The notes under the pieces are model-generated. The model was not told where the DNA came from, did no database searches, and saw nothing but the letters and a program-made list of their open reading frames with translations. A DNA stretch of 64,000 bases. Source: an uncultured Litoreibacter sp. GTDB lineage: Bacteria > Pseudomonadota > Alphaproteobacteria > Rhodobacterales > Rhodobacteraceae. Location of the stretch: the NCBI RefSeq assembly GCF_947501785.1, contig NZ_CANMXB010000001.1, positions 806,001 through 870,000 of the forward strand. Reading direction: 5' to 3'. The position numbers and the translations under genes were made by a program. Shown one piece after another: positions 18,996 through 28,234 of this stretch (the first letter of the stretch is position 1; the number at the start of each line of letters is the position of its first letter).

Positions 18996-20774
18996 ATGGT
19001 TGATATGACAGAACTGACCGGCATGCATTCGGGCGAGGGGGCATCGCGCCGCACCGCTAAACGCCGCGCGGCGGAGTGGCGGCTAAAGCTTTACGGTATG
19101 ATCGCCATTGGACTGGCGGGTGCCGCGCTTGTGGCCCTTCTTTGGTCCGTGGTTGGCAAAGCCTCCGGCGCGCTGACGGAGACCTATGTAACGCTGCCCG
19201 TCACCATCGACGCCGCCGAGTTGGAAGTTGACGCCGACAGCCCTGAGAACGTAATCCGCCGTGCGGATTTCACGGGGCTGACCAAAGACATGCTGAAGGC
19301 GCAGTTTCCCAGCGCCACAGGCCGGACTGCGAAGCGCCAGCTATATGACCTGACATCCGCCGGCGCGCCGTTCGAACTGGCCGAGGTGATTGCCGCTGAT
19401 CCCACACTGATTGGGCAAACCATCGACTACCCTTTCCTGGCCTCGGACGTGACGGACCTGTATCTGAAAGGGTCTTTCGGTGATCTGGAAACGCGCGAAA
19501 CGCAGGGCGACCTGACGCTGACGGCTGACGGCGACGACTTCATTGTCAGCTCATCAACAGGTGACTTTTCCGCAGCGCTGGAGCGCGTCAAGGAGGGGCT
19601 GATCGACCAGGCCGCCGTGATCAGAAGGCAAGCCGCATTGCAGGAAAACGGTGTCGTCGAATTTCAACGCCGCGCGGACGCGGCCACGGATGACGCGACC
19701 CGTGACAAGAATCTCAAACTGGTCGAACAACGCGCCGCGAAGCGTGACCAGTTGCTGGCAGAAGCCGATGATCTGGAGGCACGCTCCGCCGCAGAGGGCG
19801 GCGATGAAGCCCTGACCGAAGACAACCGGTCGGTGCTGATCAAAGTAGCGGATGGATGGCTGCGCATGACCCGCATCACACCCGCAGGCGGTGTGGCCGA
19901 GGCGCTGGTGCCGATGGCGCGCGAAGTCTCTGCGTCCAACACATGGGGCCTTTACGTGACCGAGCTGCCGGAGGCCTCGCGCAAGGTGTCTGACAACCAG
20001 ATTGTCTGGATCGAGACGTTGAAAGACAAAGGGCAGGTGGCCACGGTCTTCAACTCCCGCTTCTTCTCAGCGGGCGACAGCCGGGAGCCAGAGCTTGCAG
20101 GTATCCTCGGGGCGGCAGTCGGGTCATTCTGGACGATGTTGGTGACCTTCGCCTTGGCCTTCCCCATTGGGGTTCTGGCCGCGATCTACCTTGAAGAATT
20201 TGCGCCCAAAAACAAAGTCACCGACTTCATCGAGGTCAATATCAACAACCTCGCCGCTGTGCCCTCCATCGTCTTCGGTCTGCTGGGTCTGTCCCTCTTT
20301 CTCGGTGTCTTCGGCGTGCCTCGATCAGCGCCGCTCGCAGGCGGTATCGTGCTGGCCCTGATGACGCTGCCCACGATTATCATCGCGTCCCGCGCCGCGA
20401 TCCGCGCAGTCCCACCCTCGATCCGCGATGCGGCCGTGGGGCTGGGTGCAAGCCCGTTGCAGGCGACGTTCCACCATGTGCTGCCTTTGGCCATGCCCGG
20501 CATCCTGACCGGAACGATCATCGGCATGGCGCAGGCCTTGGGCGAAACCGCGCCATTGATCATGATCGGCATGGTGGCCTTCATTGTGGACATTCCGCAA
20601 GGCATCACCGACAGCGCCAGCGTTCTGCCCGTGCAGGTGTTCCGCTGGTCCGACTTCCCCGAACGGGCTTTTGAGGCCCGCACCGCTGCGGCGATTTGTG
20701 TGCTACTGCTGTTCCTGGTGGTCATGAACGCAATCGCGGTCTTCTTGCGCAAACGCTTCGAGCGTCGCTGGTAG
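18996..20774 (+). CDS. pstA: Phosphate ABC transporter permease PstA, long form
   Basis: 592 residues, about twice the E. coli length. After an N-terminal membrane segment (about 28-50) comes a large extracytoplasmic region of roughly 300 residues (DUF3333-like in position) with a charged helical stretch near 205-275. The permease domain occupies the last 220 residues and shows [19 protein letters not shown] and the EAA loop [20 protein letters not shown]. By family it pairs with PstC. The role of the large insertion is not known. Confidence 0.93.
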   Translation: MVDMTELTGMHSGEGASRRTAKRRAAEWRLKLYGMIAIGLAGAALVALLWSVVGKASGALTETYVTLPVTIDAAELEVDADSPENVIRRADFTGLTKDMLKAQFPSATGRTAKRQLYDLTSAGAPFELAEVIAADPTLIGQTIDYPFLASDVTDLYLKGSFGDLETRETQGDLTLTADGDDFIVSSSTGDFSAALERVKEGLIDQAAVIRRQAALQENGVVEFQRRADAATDDATRDKNLKLVEQRAAKRDQLLAEADDLEARSAAEGGDEALTEDNRSVLIKVADGWLRMTRITPAGGVAEALVPMAREVSASNTWGLYVTELPEASRKVSDNQIVWIETLKDKGQVATVFNSRFFSAGDSREPELAGILGAAVGSFWTMLVTFALAFPIGVLAAIYLEEFAPKNKVTDFIEVNINNLAAVPSIVFGLLGLSLFLGVFGVPRSAPLAGGIVLALMTLPTIIIASRAAIRAVPPSIRDAAVGLGASPLQATFHHVLPLAMPGILTGTIIGMAQALGETAPLIMIGMVAFIVDIPQGITDSASVLPVQVFRWSDFPERAFEARTAAAICVLLLFLVVMNAIAVFLRKRFERRW

Positions 20775-20784
20775 AGTGAACACA

Positions 20785-21582
20785 ATGTTAGACGATCTTA
20801 GAACGGAGCGCGTAATGGCCCAGGACGACATCAAAATCACGGCCAAAGGCGTTGACGTCTTCTACGCCGACACCCACGCGATCAAGAATGTCGATGTGAA
20901 CATCCAGAACCGCGCCGTGACCGCATTTATCGGCCCGTCCGGCTGTGGCAAGTCCACCTTCCTGCGCTGCTTGAACCGCATGAACGACACGATTGATATC
21001 TGCCGCATCACCGGCGACATCCATCTTGATGGCAATGACATCTACGCAAAGGACGTGGACCCGGTGCAGCTGCGCGCACGTGTGGGCATGGTGTTCCAGA
21101 AGCCCAACCCATTCCCCAAGTCGATCTATGACAACGTCGCCTATGGCCCGAAAATTCACGGGCTCGCCAAGAACAAGGCGGAGCTGGACGAGATCGTCGA
21201 GAAATCCCTGCGCCGCGCCGCGATCTGGGACGAGGTCAAGGACCGCCTCGATGCGCCCGGCACGGGGTTGTCCGGCGGCCAGCAGCAGCGCCTGTGCATC
21301 GGCCGCGCAATCGCGACGGCCCCGGAGGTTTTGTTGATGGACGAGCCGTGTTCCGCCCTTGACCCGATTGCAACCGCGCAGGTGGAAGAACTGATCGACG
21401 AGCTGCGTCAGGACTTTACCGTTGTGATCGTGACCCACTCGATGCAACAGGCCGCCCGTGTCAGTCAGAAGACCGCGTTCTTCCACCTCGGCAATCTGGT
21501 GGAATACGGCGAAACCGACAAGATCTTCACCAACCCCGAAGACCCCCGCACTGAAAGCTACATCACCGGCCGGATCGGCTAA
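20785..21582 (+). CDS. pstB: Phosphate ABC transporter ATPase
   Basis: 265 residues from the ATG at 20785; an in-frame GTG at 20776 and an ATG at 20815 (with GGAG upstream) are alternatives. Walker A is GPSGCGKST, the signature [14 protein letters not shown], Walker [14 protein letters not shown], and the switch region [12 protein letters not shown]. It energises PstCA and, in E. coli, is part of the phosphate-signalling complex with PhoU and PhoR. It is followed 11 bp later by phoU. Confidence 0.96.
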   Translation: MLDDLRTERVMAQDDIKITAKGVDVFYADTHAIKNVDVNIQNRAVTAFIGPSGCGKSTFLRCLNRMNDTIDICRITGDIHLDGNDIYAKDVDPVQLRARVGMVFQKPNPFPKSIYDNVAYGPKIHGLAKNKAELDEIVEKSLRRAAIWDEVKDRLDAPGTGLSGGQQQRLCIGRAIATAPEVLLMDEPCSALDPIATAQVEELIDELRQDFTVVIVTHSMQQAARVSQKTAFFHLGNLVEYGETDKIFTNPEDPRTESYITGRIG

Positions 21583-21593
21583 GGAGCACCGCA

Positions 21594-22313
21594 ATGAACG
21601 ACACACAGCACATCGCATCCGCGTTTGACCGTGATCTCGACAACATTCAGGCGCTGATCATGAAGATGGGCGGCTTGGTTGAAACCGCCATTTCCGACGC
21701 CTCCAAAGCGCTTGAGCTGCGCGACACCGACATGGCCGAAATTGTGCGCAAGAACGACAAGCTGATCGACGCGCTCGAGGAAGAGGTTGCAACGGAAGTT
21801 GCCCGCGTTATCGCCATGCGGTCGCCCACGGCAGGTGATCTGCGCACGGTCCTTTCCGTCCTGAAAATCTCCGGCAATCTGGAACGGGTAGGGGACTACG
21901 CCAAGAACCTCGCCAAACGCACTTCAGTGCTGGCAGAGATGCAGGCCGTCGATGGCACCGGCGCCTCGATCCGGCGCATGGCCAAGCTGGTGTCGGTGAT
22001 GCTGAAAGACGCGCTGGACGCCTATATTCAACGCGACGCTGATCTGGCTGCGGACGTGCGTGCCCGCGACACCGAAGTGGACCAGATGTATAACGCGCTG
22101 TTCCGCGAGTTCCTGACCCATATGATGGAAGACCCGCGCAACATCACCGCCTGCATGCACCTGCATTTCATTGCCAAGAACATCGAACGCATGGGCGATC
22201 ATGTGACGTCGATTGCCGAGCAGGTGATCTATCTGGTCACCGGCGAAGTGCCGGATGAGGACCGGGACAAAGCGGACCAAACCTCCTATGTCACGGCTAC
22301 AAAGGAAAGTTAA
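21594..22313 (+). CDS. phoU: Phosphate signalling protein PhoU
   Basis: 239 residues made of two homologous three-helix PhoU repeats (about 10-105 and 115-215). Each carries the E/D-rich metal-binding pattern, seen as ELRDTDMAEIVRKND and QRDADLAADVRARDTEVD. PhoU negatively controls PhoR/PhoB signalling when phosphate is plentiful. A good GGAG precedes the ATG, and phoB starts 2 bp after the stop. Confidence 0.96.
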   Translation: MNDTQHIASAFDRDLDNIQALIMKMGGLVETAISDASKALELRDTDMAEIVRKNDKLIDALEEEVATEVARVIAMRSPTAGDLRTVLSVLKISGNLERVGDYAKNLAKRTSVLAEMQAVDGTGASIRRMAKLVSVMLKDALDAYIQRDADLAADVRARDTEVDQMYNALFREFLTHMMEDPRNITACMHLHFIAKNIERMGDHVTSIAEQVIYLVTGEVPDEDRDKADQTSYVTATKES

Positions 22314-22314
22314 G

Positions 22315-23001
22315 ATGGCCACCGAACCCGTTGTTTTGGTTGTAGAAGATGATCCTTCGCAGCGCGAGGTTCTGGCCTATAACATCCGCGCCGAGGGCTA
22401 TGTCGTGCTCACAGCGGAAAACGGTGACGAGGCGCTGATCTCGATCAAAGATGACCAGCCGGACCTGATCGTTTTGGATTGGATGCTACCCAATGTCTCG
22501 GGCATCGAGGTGTGCCGCCAGATCAAGAAAGACGCAGGTCTCGCTAAGACGCCGGTGATCATGTTGTCTGCGCGGTCAGAGGAAGACGACCGGGTGAGAG
22601 GGCTGGAAACTGGGGCGGATGATTACATCGTAAAGCCGTATTCGGTCGCAGAACTGCTGGCGCGTATCCGCACCCAGCTACGCCGCACGCGCCCGGCTGC
22701 CATGGGCGAAAAGCTGGAATACCAAGACATTGTCATGGACATTGAAGAGCACCGCGTCACCCGCGCCGAACAGCCGCTGAAGCTTGGCCCAACTGAGTAC
22801 CGACTGCTTTCCACCTTCATGGAACGCCCCGGGCGGGTCTGGTCACGCGAGCAACTGCTTGACCGTGTCTGGGGCCGCGATATCTATGTCGACACCCGCA
22901 CCGTTGACGTGCATGTCGGGCGCCTGCGCAAGGTGCTGACAAGCATGGGCGGTGACGATCCGTTGCGCACCGTGCGCGGCGCGGGGTACGCATTGGGATA
23001 A
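22315..23001 (+). CDS. phoB: Phosphate regulon response regulator PhoB
   Basis: 228 residues of the OmpR/PhoB family. The receiver domain has the acidic pair VVEDDPSQ near 9-12, phospho-acceptor Asp in LIVLDWMLPN (about 54), and KPYSVAEL. The winged-helix DNA-binding domain is seen in LGPTEYRLLSTFMERPGRVWSREQLLDRVWG and VDVHVGRLRKVL. The ATG at 22315 is right after the phoU stop. It closes the operon headed by the Pho box and is probably autoregulated through it. Confidence 0.96.
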   Translation: MATEPVVLVVEDDPSQREVLAYNIRAEGYVVLTAENGDEALISIKDDQPDLIVLDWMLPNVSGIEVCRQIKKDAGLAKTPVIMLSARSEEDDRVRGLETGADDYIVKPYSVAELLARIRTQLRRTRPAAMGEKLEYQDIVMDIEEHRVTRAEQPLKLGPTEYRLLSTFMERPGRVWSREQLLDRVWGRDIYVDTRTVDVHVGRLRKVLTSMGGDDPLRTVRGAGYALG

Positions 23002-23007
23002 CCTGCC

Positions 23008-23535
23008 ATGAAGGGCTCAAGACCAGAGCAGGCGGCGCTAAGCCGCGATACCGACATGTCCAAAACCGACGAGACGCGCCGCGTGATCGAAGGCATGGTG
23101 GACGGGCTGAACGATCACCGCATTGCGGATATTGGCGACTTCTTCTCGGAAACATTTCGCTGGATGGGCAACACGGGCTGCGGTTCCAAAGACGGCATCC
23201 GGGAATTTCAGGACAACTGGCAGAAGCCGTTTCAGGCCGCGTTTCACGACAAGACCTGCATTGACGAGGCCCGGCTTTACATGGGCGAATGGGCGGCCGC
23301 CTTCGGCCGTCAGGAAGCAACGCATGGTGGCGCTTTCATGGGGATCGCGCCCACCGGCAACCGGATCGAGATCCGCTACATGGATTTCTGGAAAGTGGTG
23401 GACGGCAAGATTGTCGACAACTGGGTCATGGTCGATTTCCCGCATGTTCTGGCGCAACTGGGCGTGGATGTCTTCAATGGCGAAGGGTGGGAAGCCTTCG
23501 ACAATGGCACCAAGACGCCGCCAAGCCCCCATTGA
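23008..23535 (+). CDS. SnoaL-like (ester cyclase/NTF2-fold) protein
   Basis: 175 residues with an NTF2-like fold of the SnoaL/ester-cyclase type: RRVIEGMVDGLNDHRIADIGDFFSETF at the start, GIREFQDNWQKPFQAAF, and FMGIAPTGNRIEIRYMDFWKVVDGKIVDNWVMVD. Such proteins are often of unknown function; some are cyclases or hydrolases. It lies 6 bp after phoB, so read-through is possible, but no Pho role is evident. An ATG at 23056 (MSKTDETRR) is an alternative start. Confidence 0.8.
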   Translation: MKGSRPEQAALSRDTDMSKTDETRRVIEGMVDGLNDHRIADIGDFFSETFRWMGNTGCGSKDGIREFQDNWQKPFQAAFHDKTCIDEARLYMGEWAAAFGRQEATHGGAFMGIAPTGNRIEIRYMDFWKVVDGKIVDNWVMVDFPHVLAQLGVDVFNGEGWEAFDNGTKTPPSPH

Positions 23536-23545
23536 GGTGGAGGCC

Positions 23546-23731
23546 TCAGGGCTTCGCCGCCTCAAGGGCTGCGCGGATGATGTCGCGATTGCCGATATGG
23601 TTGCACAAGACGAGGATGAGGCGCGCATTTAGCGCGTCGCTTTCATCCTTGCTCAATCCTTCATGGGCGGCCAGCAGCTCGTCATAAAACCCGTCTCCAT
23701 CTGGGATATTGGGTGTCAGGGTCAGGCTCAT
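23546..23731 (-). CDS. DUF2783 family small protein
   Basis: 61 residues (MSLTLTPNIPDGDGFYDELL, then a helical LNARLILVLCNHIGNRDIIRAALEAA). It matches the DUF2783 small-protein family, which typically lies beside the flavoprotein of the homogentisate operon. Its ATG at 23731 overlaps the flavoprotein stop by 4 bp, so the two are coupled. The function is unknown; a role as partner of the monooxygenase is inference. Confidence 0.8.
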   Translation of the reverse strand: MSLTLTPNIPDGDGFYDELLAAHEGLSKDESDALNARLILVLCNHIGNRDIIRAALEAAKP

Positions 23732-25356
23732 GTGGGCTCCTCTCCAAGCGCTCGGCTCATCGCGCGGGCGACATCGTCCGGGTCGTATCGCGCCCAACGC
23801 GCGACGACATGTTGGTCGGGTCGGATCAGATAGAACCCAACCGGCGCGTCTCCCAGATATCGGGCCCGCAACTCGTCTGATGGTTCGGGAATAGAGACGG
23901 TGCGCAGCGGAACGCCGCTGATCTCGTCAACCTGGGGCGCGGCCCCGCCTACCGCTAGTAAAACAAAGCCGCCATCCAGATCGGCGAGCAGATATCCATC
24001 CCCAAGCGGCGCGTCGGGGCAGGTGGCACCGGGCCTGGAGACGCTTGGCCCGTCCAACCCATCTTCACCCGTCAACGACAGCCCGTCATAGACGCATGGC
24101 ACTGAAAGCCTGCCGGAATTGACCAATGGTCTGGCAAATGCGTGCAAGCCCGCCAGAATCAGCACCGCATTGCGGAACGTTCGGCTGATATCGGATTTCG
24201 GGGTCATGAAATCAGTGGCACGTGTCGAATTCAGGATGTTTTCATCGGCGGCAAACTCCCGCTCCGCGGCGTAACTATCAAGCAAGCCGTCAGGTGCGAT
24301 GCCCCGCAGCACATAGTCGAGCTTCCACGCCAGATTTTCGGCATCCTGCAACCCGGAATTCGCGCCCCGCGCCCCAAAGGGGGAGACCTGATGCGCCGCG
24401 TCTCCGGCAAAGATCACGCGGCCTTTGCGGAATTGCTCCATACGGCGGCACTGAAACGTATAAATCGAGGTCCATTCCAGTTCATACTCAGGGGTCGTCC
24501 CTGTTTGCGTCGCCAGCATGGCGTCAACCCGCGTCCGGATACGATCAGGGTCCAATTCCTTGGCGCGGTCGATGTCCCAACCCAGCTGAAAGTCGATCCG
24601 CCAGATGTTGTCTGGCTGCTTGTGCAGCAGGGCGGATTGGCCCGCCCCCCCGAAGGGCGGCTCGAACCAGAACCAGCGTTCTGTGGGGAAGTCAGCCTCC
24701 ATCTTGACGTCGGCAATCAGGAAGTTGTCCTCAAACACCCGCCCATCAAAACTCAGCCCCATGGCATCGCGTATCGGGGAACGCGCACCGTCACAAGCTA
24801 TCAGGTAGTGGGCTTCCACCTGATACGGCCCGTCAGGGGTGTCAACGTCCAGCGTCACATGATCCGCATGCGCCATCACAGCTGTCGCGCGGTTTCGGCC
24901 CCTGATCTCTATCGGCGCGCCCCGTTCTTGTGCCGCGCGGATCGCGTCAACCAAGAACCTTTCGAAGTATGGTTGCTGCAGGTTGATAAAGGCGGGGTTG
25001 CGGTGCCCGCTTTCGGGCAGAAGGTTGAATTCAAACAACTTGCCTTCGCCGTGAAACACCTTGCCGACGTTCCAGACCACCCCCTTGTCGACCATTGCAC
25101 GGCCTGCGCCCATGCGATCCGCAATGTCGAGCGTGCGCTTGGAGAAACATATCGCTTTGCTGCCCAGCCCGGCCCCTTCGTGGTCATCAAGAACCAGCGC
25201 CGGCGTGCCTTTCAGCCCAAGATCAAGGGCGAGCGCCAGCCCCACCGGGCCGCCTCCAACAATCACCACCGGATGGCGCACCGGCGCCATGGATTGTGCA
25301 GGTACCTGCGTGTAGGGATAGAGCTCTATGGCGGTTTCGTAGCGCACCGCGACCAT
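23728..25356 (-). CDS. FAD-dependent aromatic monooxygenase (group A flavoprotein)
   Basis: 542 residues. The dinucleotide-binding GGGPVGLALALDLG is near residue 33, the DG motif YLIACDGARSPIRDAMG near 190, and the second FAD motif GRVIFAGDAAHQVSPFGARGANSGLQDAENLAWKL near 305-340. These define PHBH-type hydroxylases such as MhpA. Within a homogentisate operon it probably feeds a ring-hydroxylated substrate into the pathway, but the substrate is not known. Its last 100 residues form the small C-terminal domain of this group. It is translated just before the DUF2783 gene. Confidence 0.9.
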   Translation of the reverse strand: MVAVRYETAIELYPYTQVPAQSMAPVRHPVVIVGGGPVGLALALDLGLKGTPALVLDDHEGAGLGSKAICFSKRTLDIADRMGAGRAMVDKGVVWNVGKVFHGEGKLFEFNLLPESGHRNPAFINLQQPYFERFLVDAIRAAQERGAPIEIRGRNRATAVMAHADHVTLDVDTPDGPYQVEAHYLIACDGARSPIRDAMGLSFDGRVFEDNFLIADVKMEADFPTERWFWFEPPFGGAGQSALLHKQPDNIWRIDFQLGWDIDRAKELDPDRIRTRVDAMLATQTGTTPEYELEWTSIYTFQCRRMEQFRKGRVIFAGDAAHQVSPFGARGANSGLQDAENLAWKLDYVLRGIAPDGLLDSYAAEREFAADENILNSTRATDFMTPKSDISRTFRNAVLILAGLHAFARPLVNSGRLSVPCVYDGLSLTGEDGLDGPSVSRPGATCPDAPLGDGYLLADLDGGFVLLAVGGAAPQVDEISGVPLRTVSIPEPSDELRARYLGDAPVGFYLIRPDQHVVARWARYDPDDVARAMSRALGEEPT

Positions 25357-25378
25357 GCGAGTTCCTTTCCTTGCCGGG

Positions 25379-26329
25379 CTAGCCTTGGAGTGCGGCCCAC
25401 ATCTCCAGATCGCGCTTGTCGGTCCAGATGCGGGGGTGGGCTATGCCGCGGGCTTCGTCATAAGCGCGCGCGACGTTGAAGGGCAGGCAGTGCTCGTAGA
25501 TCGCGTAATCCTTGAATTTCGGATCACACTCCGCGCGCACCGCATCCCATGCGTCCTTCAGCGACCCGCCGCGCACGGCGACCTGCGCGGCTGGCCGGTA
25601 GGTGCTGTCCACAAAGTCCCGGGTGCTTTCAATCGCGCGGGCGACGGCCTCCTTGCCGACCAATGCGCCCCCACGTCCCGGCGCAATTGCGTCAACATCG
25701 TAGGCCTTGATGTTGTCCAATGTCTGGCCCCAATCGGCGAAATGCCCGTCACCGCAATAGCAGGCGGAGTGATCCTCGACGATATCGCCGGTAAACATCA
25801 CGTTCTGATCCGGCACATGGACCACCGCGTCCCCCGCAGTATGGGCGCGACCAATCTGCTTTATGTCGACGCGGCGGTTGCCAAGATAGACGGTCATGGA
25901 GTCGCTGAACGTGGTGGTGGGGTAGGTGAGGCCCGGAATGCTCTCATGCCCCTCAAACAAGCGTGGGAAGCGCTGAAATTCGCTGTCCCAATCTTCTTGG
26001 CCCCGCTCGACAACCATGGCTCGCGCCGCGTCAGACATGATAATCTGGCTGGCCGCGAAGGCAGAGGCGCCAAGCACGCGCACAGCGTGGTAATGGGTCA
26101 GTACGACATGCGAAATCGGTTTATCCGTCACCTCACGCACTTTCTCGATCACCTTTTGCGCCAGTCGCGGGGTGGCCTGCGCTTCGACGATCATGACGCT
26201 GTCATCCCCAATGATGACGCCGGAATTCGGGTCGCCTTCGGCGGTGAAGGCCCACAGCCCGTCGCCCACCTCGTCAAAGATGATTTTCTTTTCTGTCATG
26301 TCCCCTTGGGACGCGAATGCCTTTGCCAT
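25379..26329 (-). CDS. Metallo-beta-lactamase fold protein with degenerate metal motif
   Basis: 316 residues. The metallo-beta-lactamase fold is recognisable from EAQATPRLAQKVIEKVREVTDKPISHVVLTHYH, a later GRAHTAGDAVVHVPDQNVMFTGDIVED, and a C-terminal APGRGGALVG. The first metal motif, normally HxHxDH, reads HYHAVR, so the Asp and third His are missing. The other ligands (His in GRAHT, Asp in TGDIV) remain. It lies between the fumarylacetoacetase and flavoprotein genes of the homogentisate operon, suggesting a hydrolytic or accessory role there. Confidence 0.85.
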   Translation of the reverse strand: MAKAFASQGDMTEKKIIFDEVGDGLWAFTAEGDPNSGVIIGDDSVMIVEAQATPRLAQKVIEKVREVTDKPISHVVLTHYHAVRVLGASAFAASQIIMSDAARAMVVERGQEDWDSEFQRFPRLFEGHESIPGLTYPTTTFSDSMTVYLGNRRVDIKQIGRAHTAGDAVVHVPDQNVMFTGDIVEDHSACYCGDGHFADWGQTLDNIKAYDVDAIAPGRGGALVGKEAVARAIESTRDFVDSTYRPAAQVAVRGGSLKDAWDAVRAECDPKFKDYAIYEHCLPFNVARAYDEARGIAHPRIWTDKRDLEMWAALQG

Positions 26330-26341
26330 GTGTCTTGTCCT

Positions 26342-27601
26342 TTATGCGGGGAATGTCTTGGCGGGCAGAATGGTGCCCGTACAGGTCCCAAACCCGATTT
26401 GATACCCGTCTCCCATGGCTGCCCCGTGCAATGTCAGCGTGTCGCCGTCTTCTATGAAGGTGCGGGTCTCGCCGGTGTCCAAAGTCATCGGCTCCTTGCC
26501 GCCCCAAGTCAATTCCAGCAACGACCCGCGCTCGGTCGGGGTCGGGCCGGAAATGGTGCCGGACCCCAGCAGGTCGCCCGCTGTCATCGCGCATCCGGAC
26601 GAGGCGTGATGCGCCAGTTGTTGCGCCGCCGAATAATACATCTGGTTGTAATTGGTGCGTGCAATGACGGTCTCGGCCCCACCGGCGGGTGCCATGGTGA
26701 CGTGCAGGTCTATGTCATACAGCATTGGCCCGGGCTCGCGCAGATAGGGCAGCAACTCCTTCTCCCTTTCGGGGGTGGAGGCACGGAACGGCTCCAGTGC
26801 CGGTTTGGTCACGATCCAAGGGCTTATGGATGTCGCAAATGCCTTCGCCTGAAACGGCCCAAGGGGTTGGTATTCCCAGGCCTGAATGTCGCGCGCCGAC
26901 CAGTCATTGAGCAGCACATATCCAAAGATCATCGCGTCGGCCTCGGCCACGCTGACCGGTTGGCCCAGTTGCGATGAACTGCCCACAATCGCGCCCATCT
27001 CAAGTTCGATATCCAGTCGTTTGCACGGCCCGAAGGACGGCAGTTCGGCTTCCGGGGCCTTGGTCTGCCCATTTGGCCTGACGATGTCAGTGCCCGACAC
27101 CACAACCGACGAGGCCCGGCCGTTATACCCAATGGGTATGTGCAGCCAGTTCGGGGGCAGGGCGTTTTCCGGCCCGCGGAACATGGTGCCCACGTTCATA
27201 GCGTGGTGTTTGCCAGCGTAGAAGTCGGTGTATTCGGCAACCAATATTGGCATATGCATATCGACCGCGGATTGCGGAACCAGGAGCGGCTCGATCGCGG
27301 CCTGATCGGTGGACCCCTCGGCCAACATCTCAGTCAGGCGCGCACGCAAGGTTGCCCAAACGTCCGGCCCCAGTTCCATCACATCGTTCCAAAACGGCAG
27401 GTCAAATGCGCCATCCTCGTCCAGTTCAACCAGTCCGGCCTCTTCCGCGGCCTGCATGTCGAGGATCATGTCACCAATCGCCACCCCGCATCTCGGCGCG
27501 GACCCCTTTGTTGAAAACACCCCATATGGCAGGTTGTTCAGCGGAAACGGCGTCTGGTCGGAATTGGCGCTGGATACCCAGCTGCGCATTAGTTGGGTCA
27601 T
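26342..27601 (-). CDS. fahA: Fumarylacetoacetase
   Basis: 419 residues; hydrolyses fumarylacetoacetate to fumarate and acetoacetate, the last step of tyrosine/homogentisate breakdown. Landmarks are YTDFYAGKHHAMNVGTMFRG (metal ligand and catalytic His), RPNGQTKAPEAELPSFGPCKRLDIELEMG (Glu metal ligands), FGYVLLNDWSARDIQAWEYQPLGPF and the C-terminal DLLGSGTISGP. It starts 9 bp after the maiA stop, within one minus-strand operon. Confidence 0.96.
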   Translation of the reverse strand: MTQLMRSWVSSANSDQTPFPLNNLPYGVFSTKGSAPRCGVAIGDMILDMQAAEEAGLVELDEDGAFDLPFWNDVMELGPDVWATLRARLTEMLAEGSTDQAAIEPLLVPQSAVDMHMPILVAEYTDFYAGKHHAMNVGTMFRGPENALPPNWLHIPIGYNGRASSVVVSGTDIVRPNGQTKAPEAELPSFGPCKRLDIELEMGAIVGSSSQLGQPVSVAEADAMIFGYVLLNDWSARDIQAWEYQPLGPFQAKAFATSISPWIVTKPALEPFRASTPEREKELLPYLREPGPMLYDIDLHVTMAPAGGAETVIARTNYNQMYYSAAQQLAHHASSGCAMTAGDLLGSGTISGPTPTERGSLLELTWGGKEPMTLDTGETRTFIEDGDTLTLHGAAMGDGYQIGFGTCTGTILPAKTFPA

Positions 27602-27610
27602 GGGGGCTCT

Positions 27611-28234
27611 CTATGTCGTGGCGTCAGGTTGCGCGTCAGGGGCTGCCGCCTGGAAAGCGGGCAGGGCGAGGCAGTTGGTCTCAATCTCCGTCAATCGGGG
27701 ATATGGGGACAGATCAAGCCCCCACCGATGGGCGTTGATCAATTGTCCAACCAGGCAAATATCCGCGATGGTTACTGTATCTCCGAAGCAGTATTTGTCC
27801 TTGTTATGAATGGCTTGCGAAAAGGCGTTAAAGCCTTCGTGCATCCAGTGCAGCATCCAACTGACCTTTGCGTCAGCGTCGGCGTCCGGCAACATGCCCA
27901 CAACCTTGAGGTTGTTCACCGGGTGGATGTCCAACGCGATTATCTGCGCGGCAGCCCGCACCTGGGCAGCCAAAAGCGGGTCAGCGGGCACCAGCTTGGG
28001 CGCCGCAATGGTGTCCAGGTAGTCAAGGATCGCAAGGGACTGGGTCAACCGTGTACCATCTTGCAGTTCCAGCACCGGCACCCCGCCCGACGGGTTCACC
28101 TGCGAAAAGGTCGCGCTTCGCTGCTCTCCTTCGATCAGGTTCACCGGAATTGTCTCAAAGGGGATGCCTTTGAGGTGCAGCGCGACCCGTACCCTATAGG
28201 ACGTGGTCGACCGCCAGTAGCTGTAGAGCCTCAT
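27611..28234 (-). CDS. maiA: Maleylacetoacetate isomerase
   Basis: 207 residues of the zeta-class glutathione transferase family; converts maleylacetoacetate to fumarylacetoacetate. The N-terminal thioredoxin-like domain opens [20 protein letters not shown]; the usual active-site SSC is STT here, which some bacterial members tolerate. [32 protein letters not shown] forms the glutathione site, and [18 protein letters not shown] the helical domain. The start overlaps the hmgA stop by 4 bp. Confidence 0.94.
   Translation of the reverse strand: MRLYSYWRSTTSYRVRVALHLKGIPFETIPVNLIEGEQRSATFSQVNPSGGVPVLELQDGTRLTQSLAILDYLDTIAAPKLVPADPLLAAQVRAAAQIIALDIHPVNNLKVVGMLPDADADAKVSWMLHWMHEGFNAFSQAIHNKDKYCFGDTVTIADICLVGQLINAHRWGLDLSPYPRLTEIETNCLALPAFQAAAPDAQPDATT

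Noticed and set aside
24142-26977. Two long plus-strand open frames (445 and 540 codons) across the homogentisate operon
   Set aside because: They are exactly antisense to the flavoprotein, metallo-beta-lactamase and fumarylacetoacetase genes, which carry clear family motifs; in high-G+C DNA such long opposite-strand frames are common, and their peptides are Arg/Gly/His-rich without domains.
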